Below, in pieces: positions 9,192 to 18,687 of a stretch of 64,000 bases of DNA; position 1 is the first letter of the stretch, and the number at the start of each line of letters is the position of its first letter. Source of the stretch: Candidatus Choladousia intestinavium (lineage in GTDB: Bacteria; Bacillota; Clostridia; Lachnospirales; Lachnospiraceae). The position numbers and the translations under genes are program-made. A model generated the notes under the pieces. That model was given only the letters and a program-made list of their open reading frames with translations, was not told the DNA's origin and made no database searches. Location of the stretch: assembly GCA_018712785.1 (NCBI GenBank), contig DVGK01000043.1, forward strand, positions 1 to 64,000, given 5' to 3'.

Positions 9192-10619
9192 TCAGAACTG
9201 GAAGTACAAAAACTGCACCACTTGATTCATCTGCATAATGCAGATCACCAGAAGGACACCTGCGAATACCACAGACTTCCATCCGCCCTTAAACCGCTCT
9301 GTCATCTCTCTGGAGTTCGGCAGGAACCAGCAGATAATCAGTCCCGCCAGAAGCACAAGGCTGGTGGTTCCGTTATTCTTTAAAAATCCCCAGCCCTGGC
9401 GAAGGATCTCATACAGGCTGCTTCCCAGTGAGTTAAAGTTCAGCATTCCCTTATACACATTCCATGCGTCTCCAAAGCTTTCCGATACAAAAAGCACTCT
9501 GGCCAGCACCACCCCCAGCATGGTCATAGGGTACGCCAGCACTCCGGGAAGCTTCAGATTCTTCCGCTTCATCCAGGCGGCTATGCAGACGAATACGCCG
9601 TTTACAATTCCCCACGCGATAAAGGTCCAGCCCGCGCCGTGCCAGAATCCGGAAACGAAGAAGGTAACCATGGTAGCTATGTAGTAATTGCGCCACCGGT
9701 TTCCCTTGCGGTAAACAGAACGGAAAATATAAGCGCTCAGGAAACGGGACAAGGTAATGTGCCACCTTCTCCAGTAGTCCTGAAAGTTCCTTGCTTTATA
9801 AGGTGAATCAAAATTCTGGGGAATGATGATGTTGAACATCAGGCCCAGGCCAATAGCCATGTCCGCGTATCCCGACAAATCAAAATAGTAGGAAATGGTA
9901 TACTCAATGGAATGATACCAGGATTCAATCAGGGGAAGCTGATCCGTTATATTGGCAAAAAAATCCTGGGCATTCGTTGTAAGGGGATCCGCCAGCATAA
10001 TCTTCTTTCCGCACCCGATAGCAAAGAGAAACAGGCCCTTGGCGATATTATCATAATTCAGCTTCAGGTTTTTCTCATTTTCAAACTGAGGCACCACCTC
10101 TCCATGGTGGATAATGGGACCCACAATCAGCTGCGGGAAAAAGGTGATAAACAGCAGATAATTAATAAAGTCATACTGCTTTGTCTCTCCCCGGTAGGCG
10201 TCTACCAGGAAGGCAATCAGCTGAAAGGTAAAGAAGGATATACCAATGGGAAGGGCAATATGCTTCAGAGCAAAATCCGTTCCCGTAAGGGCATTAAAAT
10301 TTTCAATAAAGAAATCTGTATATTTATAATATCCCAGCAGGGCTACATTCGCCATCACTCCGATGAACAGCAAAAGCTTCCTCTGGGCTTTCTGTTCTCC
10401 GTCCAGATGCCCCAGGCAGGAGCCCACCAGATAATTTCCCGTAACGCTGGCCAGGAAAAACACGAAGAAATCCGGGCTTCCCTGTCCGTAGAAATACAGG
10501 GAGGCAACTGCCAGCCAGATTTTCGCGATGGAATAATACTTGAAGTGGTTAAAGAAAAAATATACAAAAAAAGTAATGGGCAAAAATAAAAAGATAAACT
10601 GGTACGTTGAAAATATCAT
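9192..10619 (-). CDS. MBOAT family O-acyltransferase (AlgI/DltB-like)
   Basis: Polytopic; MBOAT motifs NFQDYWRRWHITLSRFL and FFVSGFWHGAGWTFIAWG. Confidence 0.92.
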   Translation of the reverse strand: MIFSTYQFIFLFLPITFFVYFFFNHFKYYSIAKIWLAVASLYFYGQGSPDFFVFFLASVTGNYLVGSCLGHLDGEQKAQRKLLLFIGVMANVALLGYYKYTDFFIENFNALTGTDFALKHIALPIGISFFTFQLIAFLVDAYRGETKQYDFINYLLFITFFPQLIVGPIIHHGEVVPQFENEKNLKLNYDNIAKGLFLFAIGCGKKIMLADPLTTNAQDFFANITDQLPLIESWYHSIEYTISYYFDLSGYADMAIGLGLMFNIIIPQNFDSPYKARNFQDYWRRWHITLSRFLSAYIFRSVYRKGNRWRNYYIATMVTFFVSGFWHGAGWTFIAWGIVNGVFVCIAAWMKRKNLKLPGVLAYPMTMLGVVLARVLFVSESFGDAWNVYKGMLNFNSLGSSLYEILRQGWGFLKNNGTTSLVLLAGLIICWFLPNSREMTERFKGGWKSVVFAGVLLVICIMQMNQVVQFLYFQF

Positions 10620-10640
10620 GGTTCCCTCCGTGGTATGTTC

Positions 10641-12242
10641 TTACACCGGCATGTTTCCGTGCCGTTTTGAAAACGGGTCCGCTTTTTTCCCCTCCAGAAG
10701 CCGAAAGGTTCGGGAAAGTCTTTCTATCGTCTCTTCCGGCAGCAGGATCTCATCCACCGCTCCCTTTTTTGCCGCGAGAAAAGGATTGGAAAAGGCATCC
10801 TGATACTCCTGCTTCCGCTGTCTAAACTCTCCCTCCGGATCCTGGGCGTTCTGAAGCTCTTTTCCGTTCAGGATTCTTACGGCTCCCTCTGCTCCCATTA
10901 CCGCAATCTCCGCAATCGGCCACGCGTAGACGGCATCCGCCCCCAGCGTCCTGCAGTTCATGGCAATATAAGCTCCTCCGTAAGCCTTCCTGAGAATCAG
11001 GGTCACCTTCGGCACGCAGGCTTCCGCATAGCCGTACAGAATCTTCGCTCCGTGGCGGATAATGCCGGCCCGTTCCTGAGCCTCCCCCGGAAAAAAAGCA
11101 GGCACATCCACCAGTGTCAGCAGCGGAATCCCAAAGCAGTCGCAAAAGCGGACAAACCGGGTGATTTTATCCGAGGCGTCGCAATCCAGGGCGCCTCCCA
11201 GGTACGCCGGCTGATTCGCCACGATTCCAAGAACTCTCCGGTCAAAGATCCCCAGTCCCACAACCGCGTTGGGTGCGAAATGTTTCTGTATTTCAAAAAA
11301 GCTTTCATTTCCCAAAAGTTTTTCAATGACTTTGTGTACATCATAAACGCTTCTGGGATTCGCCGGCACCAGTTCTTCAAAGGGCGGATACGTCTGTTTT
11401 TTTTCCGGCTGTTTTCTTCTTGACGCAGGAATTCCTTCCTTCAGGATTCTTGCTCTCTGCTCTTTTACAGCCTCTTCTCCGGAATTTTCAGGAAGGTATC
11501 CGAGAAGCTTACGGATACCGTTCAGACAGGATCTCTCATCCTCGTAAAGGGCATGAGCCACTCCGCTGGCTTCACTGTGGACTTTGCTTCCTCCCAGTTC
11601 CTCCAGGGTAACCTTCTGTCCCAGCACCGCTTCCACTACCTGGGGCCCGGTGAGGCACATCTGGCTCACTCCCTTTACCATAAAGATAAAGTCACAAAGC
11701 GCTCCGGAATAACAGGCCCCTCCTGAACAGGGACCCAGAATTGCCGCTATCTGAGGGATGACTCCGGAAGCTTTTACATGACGGCAGAATATTTTGCCAT
11801 AACCATTCAGAGCCATAATCCCTTCTTCGATTCTGGCTCCCCCACTGTCATCAAGAAAAACAATGGGAATCTTTCTTTCGTAGGCCAGGTCCTGAATCCG
11901 GCAGATTTTCTCCGCCTGTACCTCTCCCAGACTTCCTCCTGCCACGGTAAACTCGCTGGCCGCCACGCAGACCGGCCGCCCGTTGATCTCTCCCCAGCCC
12001 GTAAGCACCCCATCCCCCAGGTATGGCTGCCTTCTGGAAAGAGAATCCTGATCTTTCCGGGTCTCATAAAAGGTTCCGAAAGGATGAAACGTTCCGGGAT
12101 CCAATAAAAACTCCACCCGTTCCCAGGCGGTCATTTTCCCCCGCTGATGCTGCCTTTCAACCTTTTCTCTGCCGCCGCCTTCCTTCTGGCGGCGCCGCAT
12201 TTCTATCGTCTGCTCAATACGGTCCGGCCACATGGTTCCCAT
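10641..12242 (-). CDS. Acyl-CoA carboxyltransferase (methylmalonyl-CoA decarboxylase alpha / propionyl-CoA carboxylase beta type)
   Basis: 533 aa with two carboxyltransferase half-domains (FLDDSGGARIEEGI; GPCSGGACYSGAL; RKAYGGAYIAMNCRTLGAD). Confidence 0.88.
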   Translation of the reverse strand: MGTMWPDRIEQTIEMRRRQKEGGGREKVERQHQRGKMTAWERVEFLLDPGTFHPFGTFYETRKDQDSLSRRQPYLGDGVLTGWGEINGRPVCVAASEFTVAGGSLGEVQAEKICRIQDLAYERKIPIVFLDDSGGARIEEGIMALNGYGKIFCRHVKASGVIPQIAAILGPCSGGACYSGALCDFIFMVKGVSQMCLTGPQVVEAVLGQKVTLEELGGSKVHSEASGVAHALYEDERSCLNGIRKLLGYLPENSGEEAVKEQRARILKEGIPASRRKQPEKKQTYPPFEELVPANPRSVYDVHKVIEKLLGNESFFEIQKHFAPNAVVGLGIFDRRVLGIVANQPAYLGGALDCDASDKITRFVRFCDCFGIPLLTLVDVPAFFPGEAQERAGIIRHGAKILYGYAEACVPKVTLILRKAYGGAYIAMNCRTLGADAVYAWPIAEIAVMGAEGAVRILNGKELQNAQDPEGEFRQRKQEYQDAFSNPFLAAKKGAVDEILLPEETIERLSRTFRLLEGKKADPFSKRHGNMPV

Positions 12243-12387
12243 CCTTTTCTCCCTTTTTTCTGTCCGTGGCTACTATAACATACTCTTCCTCATTCGTAAA
12301 GAACGAAAAATTTATTAAAATCCCTTCTCACCACTCCGCCATGCCAGCTCGATTCCGCTGCGCTTCATCTCGCTGCGGCTGATCGCC

Positions 12388-12601
12388 GTATGGCAAGGGA
12401 ACGGAACACTGCCTTCTGCATGCAAGCATGCACGGCATGTTCCCTTCTCACTGCTCCGCCATACACGCCACAGACCCGTCTGCTCCGCAGACTCTCCGCC
12501 TTTCGGCTCCGGTCTGTGGCTGAATGGGCGTCCCGCCCATTCCCGGAAATGAAACTCCCGACCTTTGCAGATAAATCTGCACGGTCCCGAGTTTCATTTC
12601 C
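12388..12601. repeat. Cluster of four consecutive strong hairpins, some nested
   Basis: Inverted repeats: GTATGGC/GCCATAC with AAGGGAAC/GTTCCCTT; CCACAGACC/GGTCTGTGG; GAATGGGCG/CGCCCATTC; GGAAATGAAACTC/GAGTTTCATTTCC. Confidence 0.8.
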
Positions 12602-12623
12602 TGTATGGCTCTTGACTGGTGAC

Positions 12624-14210
12624 TCACATGAGGGGGGCGACGATTCGGAGAAGCTTTCCCGCTGCCACCCGAAGGAACCGGTCGTGCCGGATATCAAAAG
12701 GAGTAATCAGCCGGCATTTGGGAAGGGTCATGACGAAATCATCTTCTATTTTCTGAATTTCTTCCACTTCATACAGCATGACCGCGCACTCATAATTCAG
12801 ATAAAGGCTGCGGTAATCCAGGTTGATGGCTCCGACCACCGCAATCCGGTCATCACTTACGAAAACTTTTGAGTGAACGAATCCCGGCGTATACTCGTAG
12901 ATCCTGATTCCGGCTTCTATAAGCTGCGCGTAATACGTATGCGCAAGCGCAAAGGCGTACTTTTTATCCGGGATGTGGGGGAGCAGAAGCTTTACATCCA
13001 CTCCTCTTCTGGAGGCGTAAAGCAGCGCCTGAAGAAGCTCATAGCCCGGCACCAGATAAGGAGTCATAATATGAACGTACTGTTTGGCTCCATTTAAAAT
13101 TTCAATATAGACACGCTCCGCTATGCGTTCGCTTCCAAAAGGACTGGTCGCGTAGGGCATTATAAAGCCTTCCGCTTTGCTGAAATCTCCCTTCCGCTTT
13201 TCTCCCTCCCTCAGATACACGGACAGGTTATCCAGCGTCCCGGAGGTTCCCCACATCTTCAGGAACATAGCCGTAAAGCTGGCCGCGGCGTCTCCCTGCA
13301 GCATGATTCCCGCGTCCTTCCAATGTCCGAAGCGCTCCTTGCGGTTAATGTATTCGTCCGCCAGATTCACTCCCCCGGTAAATGCCGTAACTCCGTCCAC
13401 CACAACTACCTTCCGGTGATCCCGGTTGTTATAATGTGTGGAAATCACTGGATAAATGGGTGAAAAGACCTTGCACTGGATGCCGCTTCCCCGAAGAAGA
13501 TTCGGAAAATCATGGGGCAGGTTGGACAGCTCGTTCATGCCGTCGTACATTACTCTTACCTCCACGCCTTCCTCCACCTTGGCTTTGAGGATTTTGAAAA
13601 CAGTATCCCACATATATCCCTCAGCGATAATAAAATACTCCAGAAAAATGTATTTCTTCGCCCGGCTCAGCTCCCGGACCAGGGCCGCGAACTTTTCCTC
13701 CCCGCTGGGGAAATAGGTCACCTTTGTATTTTTGTAAACAGGGTAGTCAGCTACTTTTCGGATATAGCCTGCCAGCTGCGCCACACGGCCCTCCTTTGCC
13801 GCCAGCTCCTCCAGCACCTTCTTATCCTGAGGCGTACTGCCCTTTGTTTTCTCGTCAATCTCCTTCAGGCACGCTTTCATATACTTTGTTCCTGGCTGTA
13901 CCTCTACGTATAGATACAGCAGCCCCCCAAATACAGGCAGCAGCAGCACCAACGCCGTCCAGCTCAGCTGGAAGCCCGGATTATCCGTCCTGTTTATAAT
14001 CAGTGTAAAAATAAGAAAACCAAAGATCAGATATCCTCCAAAAAACCAGTGAACGTACTGTGCCAGAATCTGAAGTCCGACAAACAGCAGCAGACACTGA
14101 AGCAAAAGGCAGATCAGAAGGATCCCAGTTCGCCCGAAGATAATCTTCAGTATACCATTTTTTCCTTTTTTCAGAGATTTTCTACTGATTTCATGCAGCT
14201 GATAATTCAT
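12624..14210 (-). CDS. cls: Cardiolipin synthase (PLD family)
   Basis: Two HKD motifs (HYNNRDHRKVVVVDG; HSKVFVSDDRIAVVGAINLDYRS) and N-terminal TM segments. Confidence 0.93.
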   Translation of the reverse strand: MNYQLHEISRKSLKKGKNGILKIIFGRTGILLICLLLQCLLLFVGLQILAQYVHWFFGGYLIFGFLIFTLIINRTDNPGFQLSWTALVLLLPVFGGLLYLYVEVQPGTKYMKACLKEIDEKTKGSTPQDKKVLEELAAKEGRVAQLAGYIRKVADYPVYKNTKVTYFPSGEEKFAALVRELSRAKKYIFLEYFIIAEGYMWDTVFKILKAKVEEGVEVRVMYDGMNELSNLPHDFPNLLRGSGIQCKVFSPIYPVISTHYNNRDHRKVVVVDGVTAFTGGVNLADEYINRKERFGHWKDAGIMLQGDAAASFTAMFLKMWGTSGTLDNLSVYLREGEKRKGDFSKAEGFIMPYATSPFGSERIAERVYIEILNGAKQYVHIMTPYLVPGYELLQALLYASRRGVDVKLLLPHIPDKKYAFALAHTYYAQLIEAGIRIYEYTPGFVHSKVFVSDDRIAVVGAINLDYRSLYLNYECAVMLYEVEEIQKIEDDFVMTLPKCRLITPFDIRHDRFLRVAAGKLLRIVAPLM

Positions 14211-14330
14211 ACAGATAATTCATAACTCCTTTCCAGCTCAAATCCCCGCCCCAAAATCCATCTTTCCTATCTCTTTTCAAATCTCAGAACAGCTTTTTTG
14301 CGCCGTCCAAAAGATGTCCTTTTGAAGACA

Positions 14331-14366
14331 AATACCTGGCAGATGAAAAAACATCTGCCAGGTATT
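14331..14366. terminator. Perfect 15-bp hairpin downstream of nrdD
   Basis: AATACCTGGCAGATG-AAAAAA-CATCTGCCAGGTATT; no strong U-tract. Confidence 0.6.
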
Positions 14367-14424
14367 ATAGCATATTTGCCCGTAGCTGTCATTACCCATC
14401 CCGCCGCGTCGGCAGCGGCAAAGT

Positions 14425-16935
14425 CTACAGAGTTCCTGTAAAGGGCAGGCTGTGGCACGTCTCCATATATTTCTTTATATTGGATGCATTTACGTATTTC
14501 TCCACTTCTCCGTCATGAAGCACAATCAGGGTGGGCGCCTGCCTTACTCCGAAGCGGCTGACCAGCTCCTGGTTCTCTTCAGCGTCTACCAGAGTATACG
14601 CTTCATTTCCCAGTATTCTTTTGGCTGCTTTACAGTTGGGACAGGTTTTCGTAGTAAACAGGTATCTGACCATTCCCGGCTCCTGAGCTGTCTCAATCTC
14701 CACCGGCCCCTCCTTCTTTCCCGCGTGTTCTTCTATATGAGTCCAGCTTTTCTGGGCCTCCTGGAATGCATGGGAACATCCATTTTCTTCTCTCCGGATT
14801 TTCCCATCCGCCTCATGTCTTCCGTAGGAATACGGAATGTCATACAGCCGCCGGTTCTTATACTCCTGTGTCTTTCCGTCGTTCCAGTTCTGAACCGGCC
14901 GGTAGTAGCCGGTAATCCGGCTGTAGACCTCTGTGGTCTTTCCGCAGACAGGACATACCTTCTGCTCTCCCGCCAGATATCCGTGCTCCTGGCAAATAGA
15001 ATAGGTGGGAGACAAGGTATAATAGGGCAGACGGTAATTCTCCGCGATCTTGCGCACCAGTGACGCCGCCGCCTTCCAGTCCGGCAGCCGCTCTCCCAGG
15101 AAGGCATGGAAAACAGTTCCCGAGGTGTAAAGAGTCTGCAGCTCATCCTGAATGTCCAAGGCGTCAAAGATATCCGATGTGTAGTCCACTGGAAGATGGG
15201 AGCTGTTGGTGTAGTAGGGAGTATCTCCCTTCTTGCCTGCCGTAATGATTTCCGGCCAGCGCTCCCTGTCATGTTTTGCCAGCCGGTAGGTGGTGGATTC
15301 CGCCGGCGTTGCCTCCAGATTATACAGATCCCCGTACTCCTCCTGATAGATCACCAGCCGCTCCCGCATATGGTTCAGCACATTCCTGGCAAACTTCTGG
15401 GTTTCCGCATGTGTCAGATCTTTGCGAAGCCAGCAGGCATTTAAGCCGGCCTCATTCATTCCCAGCAGGCCTATCGTAGAGAAATGATTCTCAAAGCTTC
15501 CCAGATAACGTTTCGTGTAAGGATAAAGCCCTTCCTCCAAAAGCTTTGTGATCACATCCCTCTTGATCTTCAGGGACCTGGCTGCTATATCCATCATATG
15601 ATCCAGCCGATGGTAAAATTCTTCCTGGCTGGTAGAAAGATAGGCGATTCTCGGAAGATTGATAGTCACAACGCCTACGCTTCCCGTACTCTCTCCGGAT
15701 CCGAAAAATCCTCCCGTCTTTTTCCGAAGCTCCCGCAGATCCAAACGCAGCCGGCAGCACATGCTCCGCACATCGCTGGGCTCCATATCGCTGTTAATAT
15801 AATTGGAAAAATACGGTGTTCCGTATTTTGAAGTCATGGTAAAGAGCAGCCTGTTATTTTCCGTATCTGACCAGTCAAAATCCTTTGTGATGGAATAAGT
15901 GGGAATCGGGTACTGAAACCCTCTTCCGTTGGCGTCTCCTTCGATCATAGTCTCAATAAACGCCTTATTGATCATATCCATCTCTTTTTTACAGTCCTTG
16001 TAGCAGAAATCCATTTCTTTTCCGCCTACGATAGCCGGCATCTCCGCCAGATCCGCGGGAACCGTCCAATCCAGGGTAATATTGGAGAAGGGCGCCTGCG
16101 TCCCCCAGCGGCTGGGGGTATTCACTCCGTATACAAAAGATTCGATGCATTTCTTGACTTCCGGGTAGGTGAGATGATCCGTCTTCACAAAAGGAGCCAG
16201 GTAGGTGTCAAAAGAAGAAAACGCCTGAGCCCCCGCCCATTCATTCTGCATAATTCCCAGAAAGTTTACCATCTGATTGCACAGAACCGACAGATGCTTG
16301 GCAGGAGCAGAGGTAATCTTTCCCTTGATTCCTCCCAGTCCCTCCTGAATCAGCTGTTTTAAAGACCAGCCGGCGCAGTAGCCCGTGAGCATGGACAGAT
16401 CATGAATATGGATATCTGCGTTTCTGTGGGCGTCCGCGATTTCCTGATCGTAGATCTCAGAGAGCCAGTAATTGGCGGTGACCGCTCCGGAGTTGCTGAG
16501 AATCAGGCCTCCCACTGAGTAGGTAACTGTTGAATTCTCCTTTACCCTCCAGTCCTCCACCTTCACGTAGCTGTTTACAATCTCCTTGTAGTCCAGAATC
16601 GTAGACTTCATATTCCGGATCTTTTCCCGCTGCTTCCGATACAGAATATAGGCCTTGGCCACATCGGCGTACCCGGCCTGAACCAGAACATGCTCCGCGC
16701 TGTCCTGGATACTCTCCACATCGATTTTGCCGTCTTTGATTTTATTCTGAAAATCTGCCGTCACCCGAAGGGACAGAAGATCTGTAATATCTGAATTATA
16801 TTCCATCTGTGTGGCGTCAAAGGCCTTGGCGATCGCGCCTCCGATCTTCGAAAGATCAAACTCCGCAATTTCCCCATCCCGTTTTACTACCTGAAACACG
16901 TTCCCATCCTCCCTTTTCATTCTCGCTTTCTTCAC
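14425..16935 (-). CDS. nrdD: Anaerobic ribonucleoside-triphosphate reductase with C-terminal thioredoxin/glutaredoxin-like domain
   Basis: N-terminal ATP-cone; glycyl-radical motif RITGYYRPVQNWNDGK; CPVCG zinc motif; C-terminal FTTKTCPNCKAAKRIL...VRQAPTLIVLHDGE redoxin fold. Confidence 0.93.
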   Translation of the reverse strand: MKKARMKREDGNVFQVVKRDGEIAEFDLSKIGGAIAKAFDATQMEYNSDITDLLSLRVTADFQNKIKDGKIDVESIQDSAEHVLVQAGYADVAKAYILYRKQREKIRNMKSTILDYKEIVNSYVKVEDWRVKENSTVTYSVGGLILSNSGAVTANYWLSEIYDQEIADAHRNADIHIHDLSMLTGYCAGWSLKQLIQEGLGGIKGKITSAPAKHLSVLCNQMVNFLGIMQNEWAGAQAFSSFDTYLAPFVKTDHLTYPEVKKCIESFVYGVNTPSRWGTQAPFSNITLDWTVPADLAEMPAIVGGKEMDFCYKDCKKEMDMINKAFIETMIEGDANGRGFQYPIPTYSITKDFDWSDTENNRLLFTMTSKYGTPYFSNYINSDMEPSDVRSMCCRLRLDLRELRKKTGGFFGSGESTGSVGVVTINLPRIAYLSTSQEEFYHRLDHMMDIAARSLKIKRDVITKLLEEGLYPYTKRYLGSFENHFSTIGLLGMNEAGLNACWLRKDLTHAETQKFARNVLNHMRERLVIYQEEYGDLYNLEATPAESTTYRLAKHDRERWPEIITAGKKGDTPYYTNSSHLPVDYTSDIFDALDIQDELQTLYTSGTVFHAFLGERLPDWKAAASLVRKIAENYRLPYYTLSPTYSICQEHGYLAGEQKVCPVCGKTTEVYSRITGYYRPVQNWNDGKTQEYKNRRLYDIPYSYGRHEADGKIRREENGCSHAFQEAQKSWTHIEEHAGKKEGPVEIETAQEPGMVRYLFTTKTCPNCKAAKRILGNEAYTLVDAEENQELVSRFGVRQAPTLIVLHDGEVEKYVNASNIKKYMETCHSLPFTGTL

Positions 16936-16950
16936 GCTGTCGTAAGACCT

Positions 16951-16979
16951 AGTATATCATTCAAAAAAAAGGAAGTCAA
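16951..16979 (-). promoter_or_regulatory. Putative sigma-A promoter of nrdD
   Basis: Minus strand TTGACT - 17 bp - TATACT. Confidence 0.65.
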
Positions 16980-16984
16980 CGCAA

Positions 16985-17034
16985 AAACCACTATATATAG
17001 TTTTAATTCACACGAAACCACTATATATAGTTTT
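16985..17034 (-). promoter_or_regulatory. Tandem NrdR-type boxes upstream of nrdD
   Basis: Two copies of AAACCACTATATATAGTTTT-like sequence with CTATATATAG cores at 16991-17000 and 17021-17030, 30 bp apart. Confidence 0.82.
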
Positions 17035-17206
17035 GATTATTCACTCTATATTCAGATTATTCAAATGGAGGACTTTTTTGCTCCATCTCTCCTGCCCTGT
17101 GTTTATGGTTGGTAAATCCCGGAATTTCTGTGCCCTTGCTCAAATTGCAGAGCTTTCTGTCCTTCTGTAATTGTCTGACTTTTATTGCTTTTTTCACTTT
17201 ATATTC

Positions 17207-18448
17207 TCATGTTTTTCCATATATTTCCTTTGGAACGTATGCTTTTACTGCCACACCCTCCGGAAGATACTCCTCAGAGATCAGTTCTCCCCGGCTTCGG
17301 ATCAGCTGCAGGATTCCTCCCTGACTGTATGGGTATACACGCTCAATATAGATCTTCTGCCCCCGCAGGATCTCCTCCAGGGCCGTTTGAATCTCTTCAA
17401 CTCCTTCTCCCGTTTTAGCCGAAGCCGGGATCGTATAGTCAGCGTGAAAATCCCGGATTATGCGCTTCTCATACAAAAGATCCTGTTTGTTCAGCACAGT
17501 AATCACCGGCTTGTCCCCGGCCCCCAGCTCTCTTAAGGTTTCATATACCACATGCATCTGCATCTCAGCCTGGGAACTGGACGCGTCCACCACATGGAGC
17601 AGAACATCCGCGTAGACAGCCTCCTCCAGCGTGCTTTTAAAAGCGTCAATCAGTGTGTGTGGAAGCTTTCTTATAAATCCCACCGTATCCGTCAGAAGAA
17701 TTTCCTGCTTCCCGCTGCGGCGAATCAGTCTGGTACACGTGTCGAGAGTGGCAAAAAGCTTCGGATCCACCAGCGTCTCCTCGCCTGTCATCTGCCTGAA
17801 TAAAGCTGATTTTCCCACAGAAGTATACCCCACCAGCGCCGCAGTGTATCTGGCGGATTTTTTTCTCTGGCCCCGGATCAGGTCTCTGTGCCGTACCACC
17901 TGTTCCAGTTCCTGCTTCAGATGATGAATCCGCACCCGAATCAGTCTCCGGTCCATTTCCAACCGTTTTTCACCTGGTCCTCTCGTTCCGATTCCGCCTC
18001 CCAGTCTTGAAAGCGAATTTCCAAGCCCTGTCAGCCTGGCTGCCCTGTACCTGAGCTGAGCCAGCTCTACCTGGATTTTCCCCTCTCTGGAAACTGCATG
18101 TCTGGCAAAAATATCCAGGATCAGAAGAGTTCGGTCCATTACCTTGCATTCCAGTTCTTCCTGGAGATGGTTCAGCTGGGCCGGCGAAAGCTCATCGTCA
18201 CAGATAATTCCGGTGGCATCCAGCTCCCAGATTTTCTCCTTCAGCTCCTGTATTTTCCCTTTTCCCACATAAGTCGACGGATGAATTTTTTCCCTGCGCT
18301 GAATCACCCGGCCCGCCACCTGGGCGTTGGCCGTCTCTGCCAGTTCCCCAAGCTCTTTTAATGACTCCTCCGCATTTTCTCCAGCCTGTTCCTCCACTCC
18401 TACCAGAATCACTCTCTCCTCTGTCTCACGCTGTTCGTGAAGCTCCAT
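17207..18448 (-). CDS. hflX: GTPase HflX
   Basis: GGIGTRGPGEKRLEMDRR signature and G motifs (GYTSVGKSALF; DTVGFIRKLP; NKQD). Confidence 0.95.
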   Translation of the reverse strand: MELHEQRETEERVILVGVEEQAGENAEESLKELGELAETANAQVAGRVIQRREKIHPSTYVGKGKIQELKEKIWELDATGIICDDELSPAQLNHLQEELECKVMDRTLLILDIFARHAVSREGKIQVELAQLRYRAARLTGLGNSLSRLGGGIGTRGPGEKRLEMDRRLIRVRIHHLKQELEQVVRHRDLIRGQRKKSARYTAALVGYTSVGKSALFRQMTGEETLVDPKLFATLDTCTRLIRRSGKQEILLTDTVGFIRKLPHTLIDAFKSTLEEAVYADVLLHVVDASSSQAEMQMHVVYETLRELGAGDKPVITVLNKQDLLYEKRIIRDFHADYTIPASAKTGEGVEEIQTALEEILRGQKIYIERVYPYSQGGILQLIRSRGELISEEYLPEGVAVKAYVPKEIYGKT

Positions 18449-18687
18449 ATCGTTCCTCCTTGTTTTATATAAGGTTCACGCTGTATTTTTTCTGATAAAA
18501 CCATTCTACACACGCCCGAAGCTCTGTCAAGATACTTGTTGCTCTCCCGCCGGTCATGCCGCAGATCTTGCCTTGTTTTTTGCGTCTTCCTGTACTATAC
18601 TTGACTTTGTCGTTATTTTTTATTCCCGCAGGCAGTATCTGTAAGGAAGCAGTACGGACCGCGGGTTCTTTTCTTTAAGGAGCGTTT

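Noticed and set aside
14267-14458. 63-aa minus-strand ORF
   Set aside because: Overlaps the end of nrdD and the hairpin; no coding signature.
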